Below, one piece after another: positions 42,487-50,137 of a stretch of 64,000 bases of DNA. The DNA comes from Gemmatimonadota bacterium. Lineage in GTDB: Bacteria; Gemmatimonadota; Gemmatimonadetes; Gemmatimonadales; Gemmatimonadaceae. A program made the translations under genes and the position numbers. The notes under the pieces were generated by a model. That model ran no database searches, had not been told where the DNA came from, and saw only the letters and a program-made list of their open reading frames with translations. The DNA lies in assembly GCA_021299375.1 (NCBI GenBank), contig JAJTGR010000033.1:62001-126000 (forward strand), read 5' to 3'. The number at the start of each line of letters is the position of its first letter. The first letter of the stretch is position 1.

Positions 42487-43696
42487 GCCAACGACCCCGA
42501 CGCCGGCAGCCCAGGGGACAGCCGCACCGCCTGCGCGCCTGGAGGCATTCGCGGTCGCCGCTCCAGGGTTCGCGCCGCTGATCGCCGCCGAGTGCGTGGC
42601 GCTGGGACTCTCGCCGCGCGAGGTGACGCCGGCCGGTGTGGCGCTCGAGCTCACGCCGGCCGAGCTGTTCACGCTCAACTGCTGGACTCGCCTGGCCAGC
42701 CGTGTCCTCGTGCGTTTGGCCCACTTCGGCGCGCGTGATTTCGCCACCCTCGAGAAGCAGGCGGCGCGGGTACCATGGGCTCGCGTGGTGCATCCCGGCG
42801 CGTCGGTTCGCCTGCGCGTGACCTGCAGAAAATCGCGTCTCTATCACTCGGATGCCGTCGCCGAGCGCGTGGCGCGCGGCCTTGCGGCGGGGATTGCCGG
42901 CGCGCAGGTGAGCGGACGGGCTCGCGACGATGAAGAGGATGACGGCACCGACGAGACGGCGCCGGCGCAGCTGATCGTGGTCCGTCTCGATCACGACCGC
43001 TGCACCATCAGTGCGGACAGTTCGGGTACCCTGCTGCATCGGCGTGGCTGGCGAATGGCCGTGGCCAAGGCGCCGCTGCGCGAAACGCTGGCAGCCATGA
43101 TGCTCGCCGCCGTCCCGTGGGATGGCGGCGAGCCGCTGGTCGATCCGTTCTGCGGGTCGGGGACCATCGGTATCGAGGCCGCATTGCGGGCGCGCCACAT
43201 GGCTCCGGGGCTGGCGCGCCGCTTTGCGATGGAGCGCTGGCCTGGCGCCGATGCGGCCGCGTGCGAGGCGGTACGCGCAGCCGCGCGGGCCGCCGTGCGA
43301 CCCGGTGTGGGTGTGCCGATCGTGCTGCGCGACCGGGATGCCGGGGCCATCACCGCCGCGCGCGCCAACGCCGAGCGCGCCGGGGTGCTCGGCGACCTGA
43401 TCATCGAACAGGGCGCCCTCTCGGAGACCGACCTCGCCGCGCTCGGTCCGCGCGGCCTGCTGCTCACCAATCCACCGTACGGCATGCGGGTCAGCGACGG
43501 CGCCGACCTGCGTGGGCTCTATGCTCGGCTCGGTGACGTACTGCGCGCCGGGGGGCCCGGGTGGCACCTCGGCCTGCTCGTTCCGCACGATCGTGCCCTC
43601 GCCGGGCAGCTGCGGCTGCGGCTCACGCCCGCTGTGCACACCACGAATGGCGGGTTGCCGGTCGAGCTGCTGCTCACGCCTCAGGCGCGGAAGTAG
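42467..43696 (+). CDS. THUMP-domain RNA methyltransferase, RlmL/Trm-like
   Basis: This 409-residue protein combines an N-terminal THUMP-type RNA-binding domain (about 25-190) with a Rossmann methyltransferase. The SAM site is DPFCGSGTIGIEAAL near 223 and the active site is NPPYGMR near 335, the N6-adenine or N2-guanine type of the RlmL N-terminal half. It probably makes N2-methylguanosine in 23S rRNA or tRNA. It starts with a GTG inside the end of the GGDEF-EAL gene (20-base overlap). Its stop lies within the last codons of the opposite-strand DUF6526 gene, overlapping by 16 bases. Confidence 0.88.
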   Translation: MPPRPRKPTTPTPAAQGTAAPPARLEAFAVAAPGFAPLIAAECVALGLSPREVTPAGVALELTPAELFTLNCWTRLASRVLVRLAHFGARDFATLEKQAARVPWARVVHPGASVRLRVTCRKSRLYHSDAVAERVARGLAAGIAGAQVSGRARDDEEDDGTDETAPAQLIVVRLDHDRCTISADSSGTLLHRRGWRMAVAKAPLRETLAAMMLAAVPWDGGEPLVDPFCGSGTIGIEAALRARHMAPGLARRFAMERWPGADAAACEAVRAAARAAVRPGVGVPIVLRDRDAGAITAARANAERAGVLGDLIIEQGALSETDLAALGPRGLLLTNPPYGMRVSDGADLRGLYARLGDVLRAGGPGWHLGLLVPHDRALAGQLRLRLTPAVHTTNGGLPVELLLTPQARK

Positions 43697-44121
43697 TCGC
43701 CCCGCCAGCTCTTGATCTGCTGCTTGATCTCCTTCCCCTTCATGGCGGGATTGGCGATCACCTGCTGCACCAGCGCCGGCAGCTCGGCGTCACTGGCGAA
43801 GCGCAGCGCGATGTAGTGGCGCGGCGACAGCGTCGCCTCGGCCTTGGCGGCCAGCTCCGGTGTGAGGACGCGGGCGTAACGCAGCTGTTCCTCGAGACGG
43901 ATGAGCCGATCCTGGACCCGCAGCGGTGACAGCCGGCTGACCGCCGTGACGCCGAAAAGCGCGAGCCCGCCCACCAGCACGTAGCCGGTATCCGCGCCGG
44001 GATTCGCGAAGAACCGCGTCAGGCTCCAGACCAGAAACACGAGCGCCAGCGGGCTCGCGAAGAAGTGGTAGATCGGCGTGAACTTCGCGTGATTGGCGTA
44101 GGACTGGGGCTGGGAGGACAT
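43681..44121 (-). CDS. DUF6526 family membrane protein
   Basis: This 146-residue protein has two membrane helices in its first 60 residues (FFASPLALVFLVWSLTRFF and GYVLVGGLALFGVTAVSRL) and a cytosolic helical tail. SQPQSYANHAKFTPIYHF, with its YANH, and RVQDRLIRLEEQLRY are typical of the uncharacterised DUF6526 group. The function is unknown. It ends inside the methyltransferase gene on the opposite strand. Upstream, 216 bp separate it from the NadR-like gene; I see no gene in that gap. Confidence 0.78.
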   Translation of the reverse strand: MSSQPQSYANHAKFTPIYHFFASPLALVFLVWSLTRFFANPGADTGYVLVGGLALFGVTAVSRLSPLRVQDRLIRLEEQLRYARVLTPELAAKAEATLSPRHYIALRFASDAELPALVQQVIANPAMKGKEIKQQIKSWRGDYFRA

Positions 44122-44337
44122 GTAGTCGTTGGGAAGAGGGCAGGACGTCAGGAACCGGTACAGAAAGAATCCTACTGCGGGCCGGAACAGTTCCGCTGGT
44201 CGGCATTCGGTGACGCCTGCGCTGACCGATGCGCGCGCTCCCTGGTTTCCGCTGTTTCCGTGCGTCCCGGCCGTTCATCCGAGGCGCTCCCGGCGTGCGC
44301 GCCGTGCCAGGACGCGGCCACCCGGGAGGCCGTGCCG

Positions 44338-44925
44338 TCAGTCGGTCCGGTGTGTCGTTCCCGCGGGAGGCCGGGCGGGCCACATCAGGAACCGGTCGAT
44401 CTCGGCCACGGCCGCGCGCAGGCGGTCGTCCCAGGAGCCCCGCACGACGGTGAACGGCGCGGCGAATCGTGTGAGCGTCTCCAGGAACAGCGTCTGCACC
44501 TCGTGGCGCCGCTCGCCGCGATCACGGACGCCGTCGGGCACCCACGGCACGTCGATGTCGAGCAGCAGATACCGATCGGCACGTCGCGCGCTGGCCAGTG
44601 CCTCGACGACGGGCGGACACTCGCCATGGTAGTGATGGCTGTACGCGACGGTACTCAGGACGTCGGTGTCGTGCACAATGAACTGATGCCCCGCCTCGCG
44701 GGCCCGTGCGAGGTACGCCTGCTCGAGCGCCACCTGCCCGCGGGCGATCGGCTCGACATCATGGATGGTCAGCGGTACGCCCTGGCGCTCGGCATAGCCT
44801 CGTGCGAACTCGGGTACCGACAGGGTGCCGTATCGCGCCGCCACCTCGGTGGCCAGCGTGGTTTTGCCTACGCACTCGGAGCCGGTGATCACGAGGCGTG
44901 CGGGCGGGATGAGGCCAGGGCTCAT
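44338..44925 (-). CDS. NadR-like ribosylnicotinamide kinase-type ATPase
   Basis: This 195-residue P-loop protein closely follows the kinase domain of NadR: Walker A ITGSECVGKTTLA (13-25), LSVPEFARGYAE, HDTDVLSTVAYSHHYHGECP and LLLDIDVPWVPDG with DRGERR. That domain phosphorylates nicotinamide riboside to NMN. It lacks NadR's adenylyltransferase and repressor parts. Its ATG overlaps the stop of the PnuC-like gene (ATGA), so uptake and phosphorylation are coupled. Because a TPP-riboswitch gene lies just upstream in the opposite direction, a thiamin-related substrate cannot be ruled out. Confidence 0.82.
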   Translation of the reverse strand: MSPGLIPPARLVITGSECVGKTTLATEVAARYGTLSVPEFARGYAERQGVPLTIHDVEPIARGQVALEQAYLARAREAGHQFIVHDTDVLSTVAYSHHYHGECPPVVEALASARRADRYLLLDIDVPWVPDGVRDRGERRHEVQTLFLETLTRFAAPFTVVRGSWDDRLRAAVAEIDRFLMWPARPPAGTTHRTD

Positions 44926-45572
44926 GCGGAGGCCTGCGTTGCGCTCTGCTGCCGGTACGAGCGGCGCCACGCCACCAAGCCGTGTGCGGCGAGCCCGAGG
45001 AATACCGCGTACAGCACGGCCGTCAGCGGGAGTCGCCGGTTGATGAACAGGCCGACGTAGATCACATCCACGGCGATCCAGAGCAACCAGTGCTCGAGCA
45101 GTTTGCGCGTCATCATCCACTGGGCGACCAGACTCGTGGCCACGAGGGCCGCATCGAGCCAGGGCAACGCGGCACCGGGGAGGCGCGCGGTGACGGTGGC
45201 CAGCAGCAGCCACGTGCCCGCCCCCACGGCACCGAGCATGACGGCGAGGCGCACCGGGGTCTTCGTGACTGGGCGTGTCGCGCGTGGGACCGCGTGCGCG
45301 GACCCGCTGGCGGCGCCATGCCACCAGTACCACCACCCATACAGCGACAGTACGAAGTACACGCCCTGCAGCCCGGTGTCAGCGTACAGGCCCGTGCGCG
45401 CGAAGACCACGGCATAGAACACGGCGTTGAGCACGCCAAGTGGCCAGCTCCAGAGGCTCTGTCGGGTGACCAGCCACACGTTCAGCACACCCGTACCGAA
45501 CCCGAACGCCTCGACGCACGACGAGCCGTGCGTGGCGAGCCAGGTGCAGGGGGATGCGAGGACACTGGTCAT
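44922..45572 (-). CDS. pnuC: PnuC-family vitamin-riboside transporter
   Basis: This 216-residue integral membrane protein has about seven helices. The family segments are visible: WSWPLGVLNAVFYAVVF, LYADTGLQGVYFVLSLYGWWYW and WIAVDVIYVGLFINRRL. PnuC carries nicotinamide riboside by facilitated diffusion, trapped inside by the kinase encoded next; PnuT relatives carry thiamin. I placed the start at ATG 45572 in place of a TTG at 45581. The gene is divergent from the TonB receptor, with only 31 bp between this start and the TPP riboswitch. That leaves PnuT (thiamin) as a real alternative, although the NadR-like kinase favours nicotinamide riboside. Confidence 0.8.
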   Translation of the reverse strand: MTSVLASPCTWLATHGSSCVEAFGFGTGVLNVWLVTRQSLWSWPLGVLNAVFYAVVFARTGLYADTGLQGVYFVLSLYGWWYWWHGAASGSAHAVPRATRPVTKTPVRLAVMLGAVGAGTWLLLATVTARLPGAALPWLDAALVATSLVAQWMMTRKLLEHWLLWIAVDVIYVGLFINRRLPLTAVLYAVFLGLAAHGLVAWRRSYRQQSATQASA

Positions 45573-45603
45573 GCCGGGCAAAGCTAATTAGGCTATGGGC
45601 ACA

Positions 45604-45689
45604 TGACCGGGGTGCCCGCGCCGCCAGTGTGCGCAGGCTGAGAAGACACCCGTAGAACCTGATCCGGTTCGTACCGGCGTAGGGAGTCC
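45604..45689 (+). ncRNA. TPP (thiamin pyrophosphate) riboswitch
   Basis: The conserved THI-box elements occur in order and spacing: CCGGGGTGCC, GGCTGAGA, ACCCGTAGAACCTGATC, then the pyrophosphate-sensor arm ending ACCGGCGTAGGGA. GAC at 45605-45607 can pair with GTC at 45686-45688 to close the switch. The AGGGAG just before the ATG at 45694 would be the ribosome site, so folding with TPP would directly block translation of the TonB receptor. Confidence 0.93.
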
Positions 45690-45693
45690 ACTG

Positions 45694-47841
45694 ATGTTTC
45701 GCCAGATTCACACGCGCCGCGGGCGCGTGCGGCGCTCGGCGAGCGCGGGCCCGGGCCCGCGCATCGCGCCCGCCATCGTTCGTTACGCCATGCGCGCGGC
45801 GGTCCTCGCCGCCGGCCTGGCGGTCATCCCGCCGACCGCCCAGGCGCAGGTCCGTCCCGACAGTGCCGTGCGAGCCGATTCGGCGGCCCGTCGCATCGAA
45901 GGGGTGACCGTGCAGGCCATCCGTGCTGGCAGCGACACACCCATTGCCCAGAAGACCATCGAGCGGGCAGCGCTCACGCAGCGTCACTTCGGGCAGGATG
46001 TGCCGATGCTGCTCATGAATGCGGCGCCGAGTCTCATGGCCCACACCGAGACGGGGACACAGTGGGGCTACAGCTACCTGCGGCTGCGCGGGCTCGACCA
46101 GACACGCATCAACATCACGATCGACGGCGTGCCGCTCAACGACATGGAGGACCAGGTCCTCTATTTCGCCAACTTCGCCGATCTGCTGTCCAACGTGCAG
46201 AGCGTGCAGGTGCAGCGGGGGGTGGGCACCAGCACGGCGGGTACGGCGTCCTACGCCGGCTCCATCAACTTCGAGACGGTGCCGGTGGCACAGCGGCAGG
46301 CGGGCGGGGATGTGCAGCTGCAGATGGGATCGTTCGGCGCCCAGCGGGCCACGGCCTCGTTCAATACCGGGCTCACCGACCGCCGGTTCGCGGCCTACGG
46401 CCGCGTGAGTGCGCTGCGTACGAACGGCTATCGCGACCACAGCGGCGTCATGGGCCGCTCGGCGTTCCTCGGGGCTGGCTGGTTCGGCGACAAGGACATT
46501 GTGAAGCTCACCGCCCTGGTGGGGTTGCTGGCCGACACGCTGTCGTACACCGGGGCCACGCTGGAGCAGCTGGCGCGGAACCGGCGCTTCAATCCACTCT
46601 CGCCCGACGAGCGGGACAAGTTCGGCCAGCAGATGGTGTCGCTGGCGTGGTCGCGTGCGCTCTCCGGCGGCGGCACGGTGAACACCACCGTGTACCGCAA
46701 CTCGGCCAGCGGCAACTACGACTACTTCGAACTGCCCGACCGCTACCGCTTCAATCTCGCCCACACGTGGTACGGTGCCACGAGCGTGTACAACGTGGAG
46801 CGCGGCGCGGTGCGCCTCCACACCGGCATGAACGCGAACACCTACCAGCGTGCCCACCGCGGCTATCTCCAGCCCGACGTGGCCTTGTACGACAATACCG
46901 GCCACAAGCAGGACGCCAGCGCGTTCGCCAAGCTGTCACTGGATGCCGGCAAGGTCCGCTGGTTTGCCGATGTGCAGGGGCGGTGGGCGCGATTCCGCTA
47001 CGCACCCAGTGCGAACGCCGGCATCTCGGAGCGCCATATCGACTGGGCATTCCTCAATCCCAAGGCGGGCGTGACCTATACCATCGGACACGGCGTGTCG
47101 GCGTTCGCGAGTTACGGCATCACCAGCCGCGAGCCGGCACGCAACGACCTGTTCGGCGGCGAGGACGACCTCAACAGCGGCAACGTGGCCGACTTCGGCG
47201 ACTTCACGCGGGTGAAGCCGGAACGATTGGGTGACACCGAGATCGGCCTCAACGTGACGAAGGCGCTGCTCGATTTCTCGGCCAATCTGTACAGCATGGA
47301 CTTTCGCAACGACATCGCGCGCATTGGCGCACCCACGGCGTCGGGGTCCATCCTGCGCCGCAACGTGGGCAGCAGTTACCGGCGAGGCCTCGAGGTGGAC
47401 GTGGCGTATCGCGGCATCCGGCGCGTGGTGCTGGCTGGCAACGCCACCTGGAGCACCAACCGCATCGCGCAGTTCACCGACTCGTCGCGTGGTACGCCGG
47501 TGGTACGCCGCAACGTGGAACCGCTGCTCACGCCGCGTTTCGTGTCCGCGCACCGCGTGGAGGTCATGCCCACGGCCCGGGTGATGGTCGGCCTCGAGGG
47601 GCGCTACCAGAGCCGGGCCTTCCTCGACAACACCAGCAGCCCCGACCGGGTGCTCCCCGACTACTACACGCTCGACGCCACGGCGCGCGTCACGCTGGGG
47701 CGCACGAGTTTCGTGCTGCGCGGGCAGAATCTCGGCGAGACGCAGAAGTTCGGCAGCGGTGCGGTATCCGGGTCGGGACGCGTGCGATACTTCGTGCTGC
47801 CGGCGCGGGCGCTGTTCGTCACGGCGGCGTATACGTGGTGA
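45694..47841 (+). CDS. TonB-dependent outer-membrane receptor, probable thiamin transporter
   Basis: This 715-residue protein has a signal region ending near AQAQV (about residues 50-55), a plug domain (GYSYLRLRGLDQTRINITIDG, read as YLRLRGLDQTRINI, then GVPLNDMEDQ) and a 22-strand-type barrel ending FVTAAYTW with the usual aromatic terminus. It carries substrate across the outer membrane with TonB energy. The TPP riboswitch directly before its ATG means it is made when thiamin pyrophosphate is scarce, so thiamin or a derivative is the likely ligand, as for the OMR1 receptors described in Bacteroidetes. The long basic head before the hydrophobic signal helix suggests the true start may be the later Met near 45790. 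Confidence 0.9.
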   Translation: MFRQIHTRRGRVRRSASAGPGPRIAPAIVRYAMRAAVLAAGLAVIPPTAQAQVRPDSAVRADSAARRIEGVTVQAIRAGSDTPIAQKTIERAALTQRHFGQDVPMLLMNAAPSLMAHTETGTQWGYSYLRLRGLDQTRINITIDGVPLNDMEDQVLYFANFADLLSNVQSVQVQRGVGTSTAGTASYAGSINFETVPVAQRQAGGDVQLQMGSFGAQRATASFNTGLTDRRFAAYGRVSALRTNGYRDHSGVMGRSAFLGAGWFGDKDIVKLTALVGLLADTLSYTGATLEQLARNRRFNPLSPDERDKFGQQMVSLAWSRALSGGGTVNTTVYRNSASGNYDYFELPDRYRFNLAHTWYGATSVYNVERGAVRLHTGMNANTYQRAHRGYLQPDVALYDNTGHKQDASAFAKLSLDAGKVRWFADVQGRWARFRYAPSANAGISERHIDWAFLNPKAGVTYTIGHGVSAFASYGITSREPARNDLFGGEDDLNSGNVADFGDFTRVKPERLGDTEIGLNVTKALLDFSANLYSMDFRNDIARIGAPTASGSILRRNVGSSYRRGLEVDVAYRGIRRVVLAGNATWSTNRIAQFTDSSRGTPVVRRNVEPLLTPRFVSAHRVEVMPTARVMVGLEGRYQSRAFLDNTSSPDRVLPDYYTLDATARVTLGRTSFVLRGQNLGETQKFGSGAVSGSGRVRYFVLPARALFVTAAYTW

Positions 47842-47909
47842 TCGGGTCGCGGGCCGGCGCCGGCGATTGGCGCAGGCGTCCGGAGATTGGCGCGGAGGGC
47901 CGAGAGTGG

Positions 47910-48043
47910 CACGAAGGAACACCCACGAAGCATGGGAACGGCGGAAGGCACGGATTCCGCGGTGATGATCGGGTGGTGTTCGGCGTGCGCGAGATCCGTG
48001 CGTTCCGCCGTTCCCGTGTTCACCAGCGTGTTCGTCCGTGAAC
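47910..48043. repeat. Imperfect palindromic intergenic element
   Basis: The 25-base arms at 47931-47955 and 47994-48018 are complementary with two mismatches (core GGGAACGGCGGAA). Weaker complementarity (CACGAAGGAACAC on the left against GTGTTCGTCCGTG on the right) extends the element outwards. It sits directly after the TonB receptor gene. It is of the same general type as the element at 30063 but has a different sequence. It might be a long hairpin in the receptor mRNA. Confidence 0.6.
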
Positions 48044-48049
48044 CACTGT

Positions 48050-48600
48050 GCCCGCCATCGCCGCGTCCGACCGGGCGCTGGCGCTCTTGGCGTCACCGAC
48101 GACTCAGTGCGCGCGGCACTCGGCCTCGCCCACACCGGAGCCGACAACGCCGCGCTCGGCGAACGCATCACGCTGCCGGCGCGTCTTCGTGCGCTGCTCG
48201 AACGACACCACACGTCGCTCGGATACCCTATCACCCGCGATCCCGCCGAAGCCACGCGGAGCCCGGATCGGGCGCGCCAGGTGCTCGTGTCGTAGGGCAG
48301 CGGCTCCATCAGCGTTCGGGTACCCCGCCCCGTGCCACCGGTGCAGGCCGTCAGACGCGTCGAGACGCGCAGCGACGGACAGGCGCCGTACACGCGGCCC
48401 ATGCTTGGCGGGTCGCGGCCGCTCTACCACTTCTTCGTGGAGCGGCTCGGCACCACCGTGATGACGGTGCCCACCGTGAACGCCGACAACAGCCGCACGC
48501 CCCCAACGAAAACCTGCGCCTCCGCAGCCTGTGGGACGGCATCGCCCGGATGGCCGAGCTCATGACCATGCTCGGCGCCGAGCGGCCGCCGCGCTCCTGA
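48050..48600 (+). pseudogene. Decayed M20-family peptidase, C-terminal part
   Basis: Three frame-fragments read in order like the end of an M20 dipeptidase: DSVRAALGLAHTGADNAALGERITLP, (in part LGLAHTGADNAALGERITL), RALLERHHTSLGYPITRD, then PMLGGSRPLYHFFVERLG with MTVPTVNADNS, and finally HAPNENLRLRSLWDGIARMAEL. An in-frame TAG stands at 48293. Near 48500 a single missing base shifts NADNS into another frame from HAPNEN. Segments between LPARL and RALLER are absent, suggesting an internal deletion, and there is no N-terminal catalytic half. It is therefore a non-functional remnant. The preceding palindromic repeat may mark a rearrangement point. Confidence 0.82.
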
Positions 48601-48616
48601 GCGCCGGGCACACCCG

Positions 48617-48802
48617 CTAGTCCGCCGCCTTTCCCATCCGGCACTTGTCGCTGCAGTAGCGGACGTGCTGCCAGTCCCGCTCCCACTTCTTGCGCCAGCT
48701 GAAGGGACGGCCGCAGCGGGCGCAGCGTTTGTCGGGGTGTCCGTTCACCCCCCGGGCGCGGGTGCCGCCGTCACGTGGGCGCTTGGCATCGTGCTTGGTC
48801 AT
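48617..48802 (-). CDS. DUF2256 small zinc-binding protein
   Basis: This 61-residue protein has the DUF2256 pattern [18 protein letters not shown] then [11 protein letters not shown]. Two Cys pairs, C-x2-C and C-x3-C, probably hold zinc, and the rest is basic. I chose ATG 48802 with GGGGAG five bases upstream. The function is unknown. It faces the histidine kinase gene head-to-head, 40 bp apart. Confidence 0.85.
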   Translation of the reverse strand: MTKHDAKRPRDGGTRARGVNGHPDKRCARCGRPFSWRKKWERDWQHVRYCSDKCRMGKAAD

Positions 48803-48842
48803 GTCGCTCCCCAAGCGATGCGCGCCGGTGCAGAGTTCCCGG

Positions 48843-50114
48843 ATGCACAGCCCCCACGACGCATCCGCGCATCCGACCCGCTCGGAGGACCTCCTGTACT
48901 CCGACTACCGGCGGACCGAAGAGCTGGGGACGCTCCGCCAGGTCGCCCGGGCTCTGGCCGCGGAAACGCGGCCCGAGAGGGTGCTGGAGACACTCTGCGC
49001 CCTCTCCATGGTGCAGGCGCGGGCTGGTGGCGCTGCAGTGGCGTCTATAAGTGGCGACAGTGGCGTATATACCGCAGGAACAGGCAAGGCCGCGTCCCTC
49101 CTCGGGGTGTCCTTCCCGCTCGCCGGCACCTTCACGGGGCGTGTCGCCGCCGAACATCGCGCATTGGCGTTCGACTCGTCGGCCGCCCGCACCCCGTTCT
49201 TCGCCACCGTGATCACCAGCCTCGGGGTCGGGCCGGTCCTGCTCATCCCACTGCTCGCCAACCAGCAGCTGTTCGGGGTGCTGTCCCTTGTCCGCGACGT
49301 CGGGCACCCGCCGTTCGACCGTGCCGATGAAGAGCGGCTCTGGGTCATGGCCGACCTCGCCGCGCTGGCGCTCTGGAAGGCGCGGCTCTTGGAAGAGGCG
49401 CAGTCTGCCGACGCCGCCAAGACCAGCCTGCTGGCCATGCTCTCCCACGAGCTGCGCACCCCGCTCACCGCCCTCGAGGGCTACGGCGAGCTGCTTGAGG
49501 ACGAGATTCTCGGGCCGCTGAGCCCCGAGCAGCGTGACGTGGTGACCCGCCTCCGCACCGTCGGGCGGCACCTTGGTTCGCTCATCGAGGACATTCTCAC
49601 CTACGCGTCCCTCGAGGCCGATCGGCTCACCGTGCGGTCGGCTCCGGTCCGGCTCGATGAAGTGGTCGACTCCTTGCACCCCTTCCTCGAGCCGCTGGCC
49701 CGGGAGAAGGGGATCGAGTTCATCCTCGCGGTGGAGCCCGGGCTGCCCGTGCTGCACACCGACGAGGACAAGCTGCGTCAGGTGCTGCTCAATCTCTGTC
49801 AGAACGCCATCAAGTTCACGGAAACCGGCGGGGTCACGCTCCGCGTCTCACGCGGCTCGCCCGCGCCCGACGGCGGCAGCGCCGTGCGCTTCGCCGTGCG
49901 CGACACCGGCATCGGCATTGCCACCGCCGATCTGCCGCGCCTGTTCCGTCCGTTCTCGCAGCTCGAAGACGTCAACGCCCGCCGCCACCGGGGCACTGGG
50001 CTTGGCCTGTACATCGCCCGCCGCGTGGCCACCCTGCTCGGGGGCCGCATCGAGGTCGTCTCACGCCCCGGGGATGGGTCGCTGTTCACCCTCGTCCTCC
50101 CCGCTCAGCCCTGA
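48843..50114 (+). CDS. GAF-domain hybrid-less sensor histidine kinase
   Basis: This 423-residue soluble protein has a GAF domain in about 35-180 ([39 protein letters not shown]), then a transmitter: H202 in [18 protein letters not shown]-box [26 protein letters not shown] and [11 protein letters not shown]. There is no receiver or membrane segment. A small ligand or redox signal read by the GAF domain is likely. The frame is open further upstream to 48690, but ATG 48843 begins just before the first conserved helix. The 2-oxoglutarate dehydrogenase gene follows after 23 bp; no response regulator is adjacent. Confidence 0.88.
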   Translation: MHSPHDASAHPTRSEDLLYSDYRRTEELGTLRQVARALAAETRPERVLETLCALSMVQARAGGAAVASISGDSGVYTAGTGKAASLLGVSFPLAGTFTGRVAAEHRALAFDSSAARTPFFATVITSLGVGPVLLIPLLANQQLFGVLSLVRDVGHPPFDRADEERLWVMADLAALALWKARLLEEAQSADAAKTSLLAMLSHELRTPLTALEGYGELLEDEILGPLSPEQRDVVTRLRTVGRHLGSLIEDILTYASLEADRLTVRSAPVRLDEVVDSLHPFLEPLAREKGIEFILAVEPGLPVLHTDEDKLRQVLLNLCQNAIKFTETGGVTLRVSRGSPAPDGGSAVRFAVRDTGIGIATADLPRLFRPFSQLEDVNARRHRGTGLGLYIARRVATLLGGRIEVVSRPGDGSLFTLVLPAQP

Positions 50115-50137
50115 GCGCCCCGCTAGATTTCAACGCC

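Noticed and set aside
39736-42747. 1003-codon open frame on the minus strand opposite the GGDEF-EAL gene
   Set aside because: It mirrors a gene with intact PAS, GGDEF and EAL motifs; its own product is His/Arg/Gly-rich with no domain. Long antisense frames are expected at this GC content.
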